Shown here: piece after piece, positions 1 through 5,728 of the stretch | How the letters are laid out: the number at the start of each line of letters is the position of its first letter | How positions within the stretch are numbered: position 1 is the first letter of the stretch | NCBI GenBank assembly: GCA_945902735.1 | Contig: CAMDNF010000134.1 | Span: 1 to 5,900 of the forward strand | DNA: 5,900 nt | Direction: 5' to 3' | DNA from: SHWC01 sp945902735 | GTDB lineage: Bacteria > Pseudomonadota > Alphaproteobacteria > UBA828 | Position numbers and translations under genes: made by a program | Notes under the pieces: generated by a model | Seen by the model: the letters and a program-made list of their open reading frames with translations, nothing else | What the model was told of the DNA's origin: nothing | The model's database searches: none

Positions 1-34
1 GGCCGACGCCCTAAATCTTTTAGCGACGTATCGC

Positions 35-1072
35 CTATTCGAGAACGATCTCGACGCGGCGGTTTTGCGGCTCACGCACGCCATCATCGGTCGCCACAAG
101 CGGGGCGGCCTCGCCTTTGGCGAACACCGCAATCGCGCTGCCGGCAATGCCCATATCAATCAAGGTGGACATCGCGTTATTGGCGCGACTCATTGACAGG
201 CCCTGGTTGTAGGAGTCTGAGCCTGAACGATCGGCGTGGCCAGTCAACACCACGCGCGCGACGCCCGCTTGCTTCGCATATTGCGCGGCTTCCTCAAGAA
301 TCTTCTGGGCTTCCGGTGTAATGCCGTCCTTGTCCCAATCGAAGAAGATGATGAAGTTACGCGGAATCTCGTCCGCAACCGGCGCGGGCGCGGGTTCTTC
401 AGCCGCCATACGCTTGATCTCGGGCGCCGGCGCTTCAACGGCCTTCTTCGGGCTCAGCCATTTAAAGCGGACGCCAACGAGCACCGAATGATTGGACTCA
501 TCGGCCTCAAGCTCGACACCTGAATTCGTTCTGAAATCCGGCTCGTCCGTCGCGAGGTAGCGATAATCGGCAAAGAACGCGACGTTCTGATTGAACTCGA
601 TATCGGTGCCCGCGATGCCCTGATAGGCAAAAACCCAGTTCGCATCGTCGATCTGTGAGCCGGCGATCGGCGCCACATTACTAAATTTGACGCGCGATCC
701 GCCCAAGCCGATACCGACATAGGGCCGGAACATCGTACCGGTCTCAAAGCCATAAAGGGCATTAACCATCATGTCCCAGTTCTTGATGGTGCCTTCACCG
801 GTTCTGCCATCGATCTGGTCGACGTGATTGTTACGAAAGCCCATCTCAAGCTCGGTGCGCCAACCATTGCCGGAGTCAAAGCCGCCGACAGCCAAGCCGA
901 CCCAACCGAGATCGCTGTCGATGCTGTCATTGACAAAGCCGACCTCTCCATCCGGCTTTAAGTTGACGCCGCCACCGCCGCCGACATACCAGCCAGCGTC
1001 GCCAGCCTGGGCAGCAGCAATCGGGAACACCGCGAGAGCTGCAGCAGCCAACCAAAAAGCACGTTTTGCCAT
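35..1072 (-). CDS. OmpA-family outer membrane beta-barrel protein with C-terminal peptidoglycan-binding domain
   Basis: Predicted outer-membrane protein of 345 residues, anchoring the envelope by a barrel in the outer membrane and a periplasmic domain that binds peptidoglycan. I chose the ATG at 1072 over one ten codons upstream (1102) because it begins a clean signal peptide: MAKRAFW, then an Ala-rich hydrophobic stretch, with likely signal peptidase I cleavage after AAAQA (residue 23). Residues about 24-205 are Gly/aromatic-rich with alternating strands typical of small OMP barrels and end in VGVRFKW. Residues about 206-236 form a Pro/Ala/Glu-rich linker. Residues about 237-345 are an OmpA domain, with TGHADRSGSDSYNQ at 277 onward, the SRANN arginine at 296 and the closing NRRVEI motif. 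A weak SD (AGGA, complement of 1084-1087) lies 11 bases upstream. The gene is divergent from the monooxygenase cluster and shows no functional link to it, although an outer-membrane protein could affect uptake of hydrophobic substrates. The OmpA domain call is firm; the barrel subfamily is not. Confidence 0.93.
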   Translation of the reverse strand: MAKRAFWLAAAALAVFPIAAAQAGDAGWYVGGGGGVNLKPDGEVGFVNDSIDSDLGWVGLAVGGFDSGNGWRTELEMGFRNNHVDQIDGRTGEGTIKNWDMMVNALYGFETGTMFRPYVGIGLGGSRVKFSNVAPIAGSQIDDANWVFAYQGIAGTDIEFNQNVAFFADYRYLATDEPDFRTNSGVELEADESNHSVLVGVRFKWLSPKKAVEAPAPEIKRMAAEEPAPAPVADEIPRNFIIFFDWDKDGITPEAQKILEEAAQYAKQAGVARVVLTGHADRSGSDSYNQGLSMSRANNAMSTLIDMGIAGSAIAVFAKGEAAPLVATDDGVREPQNRRVEIVLE

Positions 1073-1143
1073 TGTCCAAAATATCCTGACAAGTTCAGGC
1101 ACGGGGGCACCGTCTAGCGGTACGGCGTGCTCAACGCCATTAA

Positions 1144-1173
1144 CTCATATTGATCCTTACGACTCAACGTCAA
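1144..1173 (-). promoter_or_regulatory. Candidate sigma70-type promoter for the OmpA-family gene
   Basis: On the minus strand, TTGACG (complement of 1168-1173) is followed after 18 bases by TATGAG (complement of 1144-1149). These match the -35 and -10 consensus at five and four of six positions. Transcription would start roughly 60-65 bases before the ATG at 1072. The hexamers were picked by eye and no transcription data support them. Confidence 0.3.
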
Positions 1174-1360
1174 AGCAGCCTCGAATCTAACCGGCCCGGG
1201 TGGAATGCCACTAAACTGTGGCCCAATCGCAAAAGCTGTGGCTGCCTTCAGGAGCAAATGCGCAGGCTCGGGCGCGACGGCACCGGCCAAGGGGCAGACC
1301 ATTGGGGTGTACAAAGCGATTGTCCGACGCGACTCGGCTTCAAGGCGCCCCCGATCGGCA

Positions 1361-1425
1361 CTCTAATAAACGTTTTAAATATGTGTTAATTTATTATATA
1401 GCGATTCATAAATGTTAATTAAAAA
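1361..1425 (+). promoter_or_regulatory. AT-rich patch, probable promoter/operator zone of the monooxygenase cluster
   Basis: Within otherwise GC-rich DNA this stretch is mostly A and T. It includes TTTTAAAT (1373-1380), TTATTATATA (1391-1400) and TTAATTAAAAA (1415-1425). A small inverted repeat, TAAAT (1376-1380) with ATTTA (1389-1393), is present. It lies 130-190 bases before the alpha-subunit start, a sensible place for promoter melting or activator binding. No clean -35/-10 pair or convincing sigma54 -24/-12 site was found, so this is a location call and not a mapped promoter. Confidence 0.35.
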
Positions 1426-1539
1426 CCGCCGCCCTCCACGAACCCGCGCGTCATCGCCTTGAGGGGGCCGCGCGCCGGTGTGTAGACTGGTCGCGGACCT
1501 TACCCGGCGGCCCATCGTCGAGCCGGCCGCGGGATTGAT

Positions 1540-1546
1540 GGAGGAG
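1540..1546 (+). promoter_or_regulatory. Ribosome binding site that sets the alpha-subunit start
   Basis: GGAGGAG is a near-perfect Shine-Dalgarno sequence, six bases before the ATG at 1553. It decides between that ATG and an upstream in-frame ATG at 1478, whose 25 extra codons have no counterpart in the family. Confidence 0.85.
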
Positions 1547-1552
1547 ACGCCT

Positions 1553-3049
1553 ATGGCGCTGCTTGAGCGATCGGAATGGTACGATATCGCGCGCGAGACC
1601 AATTGGACGCCGCGCTATGTCGCGGAGAGCGAGCTTTTTCCGCCCGATCTAAGCGATCCCTTTGGTCTGCCAATGAAGGCCTGGGAAGCGTTCGACGAGC
1701 CCTACAAGGTGAGCTATCGCGAATATGTCAAAGTCCAGCGCGAGAAAGACTCGAACGCTTATTCGGTCAAGGCCGCGCTCTCGCGCTCCAAATATTATGA
1801 CAGCGCCGATGAAGGCTATTTGAGCCTCCTAAAGCTTCATTATGGCGCGGTCTCGCTCACCGAATATCAGGCCTGCCAGGCCCAGGGGCGCATGTCGCGC
1901 TTCTCCAAAGCGCCCGGCATGCGCAACACCGCCACCTTCGGCATGATGGACGAGATGCGGCACACTCAGCTGCAACTTTTCTTCCCGCATGAACTGCTCT
2001 CGCGCGATCGGCAATTCGATTGGGCGCACGAGGCCGCGCACACCAAAAACTGGGCCGTGCTCGGCGGGCGTCATTCGATGGACGACATCATGATGACGCG
2101 CGATGCGATCACCACCTCGATCATGTTGTCCTTCGCCTTCGAGACCGGCCTGACCAATCTGCAAATGGTCGGACTCGCTTCGGATTCGGAAAGCATGGGT
2201 GATTTCACCTTCTCGAACATGATCACCAGCATTCAATCGGATGAAGCGCGCCATGCGCAACTCGGCACGCCCTCGATCGAAATTCTGATCAAAAACGGCA
2301 AGAAGGCCGAAGCGCAGAAGGCGCTCGACATTTCGTTCTGGCGGGTCTGGCGCCTGTTCGCGATCCTCACCGGCATCCCGATGGACTATTACATCCCGCT
2401 CAAGAACCGGCACATGTCGTTCAAGGAATTCATGCATGAGTGGGTGATCAAGCAATTCGCCCGCCAGCTCAACGACATTGGGCTTGAGAAGCCATGGTAT
2501 TGGGATCTCTTTCTCGACGACATCGAGAACCACCATCACTGCCAGCAAGGCGGCATCTGGTCATGGCGTCCGACGGTCTGGTGGAATCCGCCGGGCGCGG
2601 TCGGGCCTAAGGAGCGCGAATGGCTCGAGCAAAAATATCCGGGCTGGAATGATTCCTATGGTCGCTATTGGGACGTCATCATCGGCAATTTGCTCGACGG
2701 CCATGAGGAGAAAACGCACCCCAATTGCATTCCGGTGATCTGCAATATGTGCCAGATCCCGATCTCCAATCGGCCCGGGCCGAAATGGAAAGCGCGCGTC
2801 TACCAGCTCGATTACGAGGGCAAGCGCTTCAATTTCTGCACGCCGGTCTGCAAATGGATCTTCGAGCAAGAGCCCGAGCGCTATAAGGATTTCGAGACCA
2901 TCGTCGATCGCATGTATTCCGGCGTGATCGACCCGCCGACGCTGGCCCAAGTGCTCATTTATATGGGCATCGGCGTTGTCTCGAACGGCGGGCGCGATGG
3001 CTACAACTATTCCTGGGTCGACGGCTATCGCAAACAGGCGGCGGAGTAG
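1553..3049 (+). CDS. tmoA: Soluble diiron monooxygenase, hydroxylase alpha (catalytic) subunit, TmoA-like
   Basis: Catalytic subunit of a four-component soluble diiron monooxygenase, inserting one oxygen atom from O2 into a hydrocarbon. It is 498 residues, matching TmoA at about 500. The start at 1553 gives MALLERSEWYDIARETNWTP, the family N-terminus (compare TmoA RKDWYELTRATNWTP, from memory). All six iron ligands are present: E104, E134 and H137 (motif DEMRH), E197 (FAFETG), E231 and H234 (motif DEARH). Also conserved are T201, N202 and Q228, involved in proton transfer and effector response, and Q141 and F196. Pocket positions differ from TmoA: V100, T103, M176, M205. Residues about 390-445 form a YHS-like segment with C397, C400, C429 and C433, a likely structural metal site that TmoA has lost. 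The gamma-subunit gene starts three bases after the stop. Substrate cannot be assigned: alkene (XamoA-type), isoprene (IsoA-type) and aromatic oxidation are all possible. The symbol marks homologous position, not proven toluene activity. Confidence 0.96.
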   Translation: MALLERSEWYDIARETNWTPRYVAESELFPPDLSDPFGLPMKAWEAFDEPYKVSYREYVKVQREKDSNAYSVKAALSRSKYYDSADEGYLSLLKLHYGAVSLTEYQACQAQGRMSRFSKAPGMRNTATFGMMDEMRHTQLQLFFPHELLSRDRQFDWAHEAAHTKNWAVLGGRHSMDDIMMTRDAITTSIMLSFAFETGLTNLQMVGLASDSESMGDFTFSNMITSIQSDEARHAQLGTPSIEILIKNGKKAEAQKALDISFWRVWRLFAILTGIPMDYYIPLKNRHMSFKEFMHEWVIKQFARQLNDIGLEKPWYWDLFLDDIENHHHCQQGGIWSWRPTVWWNPPGAVGPKEREWLEQKYPGWNDSYGRYWDVIIGNLLDGHEEKTHPNCIPVICNMCQIPISNRPGPKWKARVYQLDYEGKRFNFCTPVCKWIFEQEPERYKDFETIVDRMYSGVIDPPTLAQVLIYMGIGVVSNGGRDGYNYSWVDGYRKQAAE

Positions 3050-3052
3050 GTC

Positions 3053-3316
3053 ATGGCGGCACTTGGTATCTTGTCGCGCTTCGAGGGCGACGCGCACATC
3101 AAGGTGGTCAATGTCGACACCGAGATGAGCTTCGATGAATTGGCGGCCGCATGCAAAATCCATTCGGTTGGCCTGCACGTGCCCGATCAACCGGGTAAAA
3201 CGCTTCGTGTACGCCGCTCGACCGAGACCGACGACGCCCCACCCTTCCCGCCCGCCATGAAGGTCAAGGAGGCCAACCTCGGCCATCTCGACTGCCTCGA
3301 CATTTATTTCTGCTAA
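3053..3316 (+). CDS. tmoB: Soluble diiron monooxygenase, hydroxylase gamma subunit, TmoB-like
   Basis: Small structural subunit of the hydroxylase, 87 residues, near the ~84-86 of TmoB-type proteins, which have a ubiquitin-like fold and sit on the alpha subunit away from the effector face. Recognisable features are the N-terminal strands (F10-E11-G12-D13 then IKVVNVD, residues 16-22), the basic stretch LRVRRST (51-57) matching MRVRKHRST in TmoB (from memory), a P-rich turn (63-67), and the closing strand CLDIYFC (81-87) corresponding to VIDVVFEE. The ATG at 3053 comes three bases after the alpha stop. Its SD (GGAG) lies inside the last alpha codons, so the two are probably translationally coupled. 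The family is fast-evolving, so position and length carry much of the assignment. Confidence 0.9.
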   Translation: MAALGILSRFEGDAHIKVVNVDTEMSFDELAAACKIHSVGLHVPDQPGKTLRVRRSTETDDAPPFPPAMKVKEANLGHLDCLDIYFC

Positions 3317-3341
3317 ACCCGCGAGTGCCGCCATTCCTCCA

Positions 3342-3414
3342 CCTCATCCTTCGACAAGCTCAGGATGAGGCGACAAAACAAAACCCTCATGCTGAGCCTG
3401 TCGAAGCATGAGGG
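3342..3414. repeat. Intergenic palindromic repeat pair between gamma-subunit and ferredoxin genes
   Basis: Two hairpins in tandem. The first has arms CCTCATCCT (3342-3350) and AGGATGAGG (3362-3370) around an 11-base loop. The second has arms CCCTCATGCT (3384-3393) and AGCATGAGGG (3405-3414), also with an 11-base loop. The second is an inverted copy of the first (29 positions, three differences), so the whole can also fold as one long stem with a 13-15 base spacer. The core resembles repeats scattered through alphaproteobacterial intergenic DNA (from memory). No T-run follows, so it is not a classical intrinsic terminator. Confidence 0.9.
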
Positions 3415-3489
3415 AAACGCACGCCACGTTTGATGGGCAGTTTCGATATCTATTTTGCTTCCGTATAGGGATCAATTGGGGATTCGTGA

Positions 3490-3825
3490 ATGGCGTTTCA
3501 AAAAGTCTGTAGCAAGGACGATGTGTGGGAAGGCGAGATGAAGGCCTTCACGGTCGAGGGCACCGAGATTGTCGTGATCCACGCCACCGGCGGTGAGCTA
3601 CGCGCCATTCAATCGATCTGTCCGCACCAAGAGGTCGAGTTGGTCGATGGCGATCTCGAAGGCGCCGTGCTGACCTGCCGCATGCATCTTTGGCAATTCG
3701 ATGTCTTGACCGGCAAGGGCATCAACCCCGAGCACGCCGAGCTCGCGCTTTATCCGTTGAAGCTTGAAGGCGATGACGTTTTTGTCGATGTCGCGGGCAT
3801 CGAGCCCAAATTCGCCAAGCCTTGA
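3490..3825 (+). CDS. tmoC: Rieske-type [2Fe-2S] ferredoxin of the diiron monooxygenase, TmoC-like
   Basis: Electron carrier that passes electrons from an NADH reductase to the diiron centre of the hydroxylase. It is 111 residues, as for TmoC (112). The Rieske cluster ligands are visible: C44-P-H46 (in SICPHQEVEL) and C63-R-M-H66 (in LTCRMHLWQFD), giving the C-x-H-x16-C-x2-H spacing of this class. The CPHQ motif is typical of monooxygenase Rieske ferredoxins. The following W68-x-F70-D71 and G75-x-G77 positions are usual for the second loop. No signal peptide, so it should be cytoplasmic. It starts 173 bases after the gamma-subunit gene, the only large gap between subunit genes, filled by a palindromic repeat; TGGGGA at 3477-3482 can serve as SD. 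Its dedicated reductase partner is not encoded in this window. Confidence 0.96.
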   Translation: MAFQKVCSKDDVWEGEMKAFTVEGTEIVVIHATGGELRAIQSICPHQEVELVDGDLEGAVLTCRMHLWQFDVLTGKGINPEHAELALYPLKLEGDDVFVDVAGIEPKFAKP

Positions 3826-3845
3826 GAGAGTGAGGAAGTAGGACC

Positions 3846-4154
3846 ATGGCCGATAAGAATGACGCGGAGCGCAACAACTCCGTCGGGCCGGTGTTGCGCT
3901 CGGGCGAAATGGCCGATGCGGTGATCCAGGCGATGCAGGAAGACAATCCCGGCAAGGAATTCGTCATCCAGGATCACCTTGCCTATGTGCGCATCGAAAC
4001 CGAGGGCGAATGCATCGTGCGACGCGAAACGCTTGAGCGCGCGCTCGGCCGCCCCTTTCAAATGCCCGAGCTCGAGGTGAACCTCACCTCGTTTTCAGGC
4101 CGCATCCAAACCACCGACGACACCATGCGCTTCTATCTCGAGAAGCGGCTTTAG
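3846..4154 (+). CDS. tmoD: Soluble diiron monooxygenase effector (coupling/regulatory) protein, TmoD/MmoB family
   Basis: Cofactor-free effector protein, 102 residues (TmoD 103). In this family it binds the hydroxylase alpha subunit over the diiron site, shifts helix E and couples reduction to substrate oxidation. Matches to TmoD (recalled) run along the whole length: NNSVGPVLRSGE (10-21), EDNPGKE (32-38), AYVRI (46-50), EGE (53-55), TLERALGRPFQMPELEVNL (62-80), SFSGRIQ (82-88) and RFYLEK (95-100). GAGGAAG at 3832-3838 lies seven bases before the ATG. The gene follows the ferredoxin after 20 bases and precedes the beta subunit by 18 bases, as in toluene-4-monooxygenase clusters. Confidence 0.95.
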   Translation: MADKNDAERNNSVGPVLRSGEMADAVIQAMQEDNPGKEFVIQDHLAYVRIETEGECIVRRETLERALGRPFQMPELEVNLTSFSGRIQTTDDTMRFYLEKRL

Positions 4155-4159
4155 GTCCT

Positions 4160-4165
4160 GGGGAG
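4160..4165 (+). promoter_or_regulatory. Ribosome binding site that sets the beta-subunit start
   Basis: GGGGAG lies seven bases before the ATG at 4173. An in-frame GTG at 4167 is only one base from it, too close to be used, so the ATG is preferred. Confidence 0.75.
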
Positions 4166-4172
4166 AGTGATC

Positions 4173-5168
4173 ATGGCCGACATTGACGACCTGTCGAAAC
4201 CGCTCAAGACCTTCAGCCATCTCGCCAAGCTGAAGCGCCGGCCGAGCGAATATGAAATCGTCTCGACCAATCTGATTTGGAGCACCGAAGACCCGAAGCG
4301 CCCCTGGGCGATGAGCCCAAGCGTGCCGCTCAGCAAGTGGTACATCCAATATCGCAATGAGAGCCCGCTCAAGCACCCCGATTGGAACGCCTTCCGCGAT
4401 CCCGAGCAGCTCGTCTATCGCACCTACAACATGATGCAGGATGGCCAAGAGGCTTATGTCGACGGCCTCTTGAGCGATCACAACCGAACCGAGCACGACA
4501 AAGGCTTGAGCGCGGCCTGGCTCAAAACCCTGTGCCGGCTCTATACGCCCGGGCGCTATGCGACCCACGCCGTGCAAATGAGTTCGGCCTATTTGGTACA
4601 ACTCGCGCATGCCAGCACGGTCGAAAATTGCGCGATGTTTCAGGCCGCCGATCAGCTGCGTTGGTTACAGCGCACCGCCTATCGCACCAAGGAATTGTCA
4701 AAGTCTCACCCCTCGGTCGGCTTCGGCACCAGCGAGCGCAAAACCTGGGAAGACGATCCCGCCTGGCAGGGCTTTCGCGAGCTGATCGAAAAAACGCTGG
4801 TCGCCTATGATTGGGGCGAGCAATTCGTCGCGCTCAATCTCATCACCAAGCCGGCGCTCGACGAGGCCTATTTGCGCCAGCTCGGCAATGCCGGACGAAA
4901 TCACGGCGATATGTTATTGGGTCTACTCAACGACGCGCAGCTGATCGATTCCGACCGCGCGCGGCGCTGGTCGAAGGCGCTGCTCGACTTCCTCCTCAAA
5001 GTACCGGGCAACCAGGCCGTGCTCGATGGTTGGGTGAAAAAATGGGCGCCGCTCGGCGATCAGGCGATCGACGCTTTTTGCGCCGCGCTGCCCGATAGCC
5101 CCGACGCCGCGTCATCGGCCAAGGCCGCCGTGCGCGATTGGCGGAAGAGTTTGGGGCTGGCGGGGTAG
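4173..5168 (+). CDS. tmoE: Soluble diiron monooxygenase, hydroxylase beta subunit, TmoE-like
   Basis: Beta subunit of the hydroxylase: a helical ferritin-like paralogue of the alpha subunit that lacks the iron ligands and makes much of the dimer interface. It is 331 residues (TmoE about 327). Strong family segments are LKTFSHLAKLKRRPSEYEIV (11-30), PWAMSP (44-49), WYIQYRNESPLKH (56-68), DPEQLVYRTYNMMQDGQEAYV (76-96, broken here only for description), EHDKG (107-111), QMSSAY (135-140), ADQLRWLQRTAYRTKEL (159-175), AYDWGEQFVALNL (211-223) and RWSKALL (265-271). The C-terminus beyond about 300 is Ala/Asp-rich and diverges from TmoE, which is usual. The ATG at 4173 was chosen from its SD. In tmo-type clusters the next gene would be the reductase; here a palindromic repeat and an unrelated small gene follow. 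Confidence 0.95.
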   Translation: MADIDDLSKPLKTFSHLAKLKRRPSEYEIVSTNLIWSTEDPKRPWAMSPSVPLSKWYIQYRNESPLKHPDWNAFRDPEQLVYRTYNMMQDGQEAYVDGLLSDHNRTEHDKGLSAAWLKTLCRLYTPGRYATHAVQMSSAYLVQLAHASTVENCAMFQAADQLRWLQRTAYRTKELSKSHPSVGFGTSERKTWEDDPAWQGFRELIEKTLVAYDWGEQFVALNLITKPALDEAYLRQLGNAGRNHGDMLLGLLNDAQLIDSDRARRWSKALLDFLLKVPGNQAVLDGWVKKWAPLGDQAIDAFCAALPDSPDAASSAKAAVRDWRKSLGLAG

Positions 5169-5177
5169 AGCCCCTTA

Positions 5178-5239
5178 CCCCACTTCGTCATGGCCGGGCT
5201 TGACCCCTCCCCATTTCGTCATTGCCGGGCTTGACCCGG
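5178..5239. repeat. Tandem 31-base direct repeat, partial palindromic-element copy
   Basis: Two adjacent 31-base units, 5178-5208 and 5209-5239, both reading CCCCA-y-TTCGTCAT-k-GCCGGGCTTGACCC with few differences. The second unit runs on into the full inverted repeat at 5217-5293. The first looks like a truncated duplicate of the left half of that element, probably made by slippage or an incomplete insertion. Confidence 0.8.
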
Positions 5240-5293
5240 CAATCCAGACTAACGAACGAAACCTGGATGCCCCGGTCAAGCCGGGGCATGACG
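5217..5293. repeat. Palindromic intergenic repeat after the beta-subunit gene
   Basis: A 31-base left arm (5217-5247, CGTCATTGCCGGGC... ending ATCCAG) is inverted in a 31-base right arm (5263-5293, CTGGATGCCCCGG... ending CATGACG) with about six mismatches and a 15-base spacer. Each arm also folds alone: TTGCCGGG/CCCGGCAA and TGCCCCGG/CCGGGGCA, both around five-base loops. The motif is widespread in intergenic DNA of Rhizobiales (from memory). Its place directly after the last hydroxylase gene may stabilise or end the operon mRNA, but no T-run follows. Confidence 0.9.
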
Positions 5294-5314
5294 ATATGAG
5301 ATGGAGACCCCGCC

Positions 5315-5728
5315 ATGCCGCCTGCGCCCCGCCCGCCCTTCGATGCCAAAAGCGCCCAAGCCATGGTGCAGTTCTGCGAGGATACGTGGAACACGCGCGA
5401 CGCCCTGATCGCAGCCGCCGGCTATACCGATGACGTGCGCTGGCGCTATCGCGAACATTTCGTCGAGGGCAAACAGGCAATCACCGATTTCCTGAAAGCC
5501 CGCTTCAAGCGCGCCGAAGGCTATCGCCTGAAGAAAACGCTCGGCACATATACGGGGAATGCGATCTCGGCGCGCTTCATCAGCGAATGGAAGGACGGCG
5601 AAACCAGCCAGTGGTATCGCACCTTCGGCGTCGAATATTGGGAGTTCGCGCCCGACGGCAAAATGTATTTGCAGGAAACCAGCGCGAACGATTTGAAGAT
5701 TCAAGAAAGCGAGCGGCAACTCAGATAG
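5315..5728 (+). CDS. NTF2/SnoaL-fold small protein of the DUF1348 type, function unknown
   Basis: Predicted cytoplasmic protein of 137 residues. The pattern AEDxWNxRD...GYTxDxxWRxRxxFxxGxxxI is recognisable as CEDTWNTRDALIAAAGYTDD (21-40) and VRWRYREHFVEGKQAI (41-56). It continues with FLKARFKRAEGYRL (59-72), NAISARFISEWKD (82-94), WYRTFGVEYWEF (100-111), DGKM (114-117) and the C-terminal SANDLKI (123-129). These match DUF1348 proteins, cone-shaped NTF2-like folds of unknown role, usually about 140-155 residues. GGAG at 5303-5306 lies eight bases before the ATG. It is on the same strand as the monooxygenase genes but 146 bases after them, behind a palindromic repeat, so co-transcription is possible but not shown. 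Some NTF2-fold enzymes act on epoxides (limonene epoxide hydrolase); nothing in the visible residues proves that here. DUF1348 proteins also occur without monooxygenases. Confidence 0.85.
   Translation: MPPAPRPPFDAKSAQAMVQFCEDTWNTRDALIAAAGYTDDVRWRYREHFVEGKQAITDFLKARFKRAEGYRLKKTLGTYTGNAISARFISEWKDGETSQWYRTFGVEYWEFAPDGKMYLQETSANDLKIQESERQLR

Larger units (their letters stand above)
1103..1552. other. Divergent intergenic region between the OmpA-family gene and the monooxygenase cluster
   Basis: About 450 bases with no gene I can support. The stretch from 1190 to 1360 is GC-rich without a recognisable motif; a short minus-strand reading frame there (1114-1314) resembles no protein I know. Base composition drops sharply to an AT-rich patch at about 1361-1425, then returns to GC-rich leader sequence up to the ribosome binding site at 1540. 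Regulation of both flanking genes must lie here, because no regulator gene is encoded in the window. Confidence 0.7.

Noticed and set aside
12..34. Terminator after the OmpA-family gene
   Set aside because: Only a four-base stem (GCGA/TCGC on the minus strand) followed by TAAAAGATTT; too weak to call.
1114..1314. Short minus-strand reading frame (66 codons) upstream of the OmpA-family gene
   Set aside because: No recognisable family, no good ribosome binding site seen, and it overlaps the likely promoter of the OmpA-family gene.
1302..1318. Possible sigma54 promoter (TTGG-N10-GC spacing in ATTGGGGTGTACAAAGCG)
   Set aside because: Only the GG and GC dinucleotides and spacing fit; the rest of the -24 and -12 consensus is missing.
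1478..1552. N-terminal extension of the alpha subunit from an ATG at 1478
   Set aside because: The 25 extra residues have no family counterpart, and the strong GGAGGAG site points to the ATG at 1553.
1829..2548. Long minus-strand open frame (239 codons) opposite the alpha-subunit gene
   Set aside because: It is antisense to a strongly recognised catalytic subunit, its composition (His/Arg/Glu-rich) is what the opposite strand of that codon use gives, and it matches no family I know.
2561..3334. Minus-strand open frame (257 codons) opposite the alpha- and gamma-subunit genes
   Set aside because: It spans the boundary of two well-supported plus-strand genes, and its sequence is a complement artefact of GC-rich codon usage.
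3342..3414. CRISPR-like or IS-derived reading of the tandem hairpins
   Set aside because: There are only two inverted copies with no unique spacers of regular length, no transposase and no target duplication visible; an intergenic palindromic repeat explains it.
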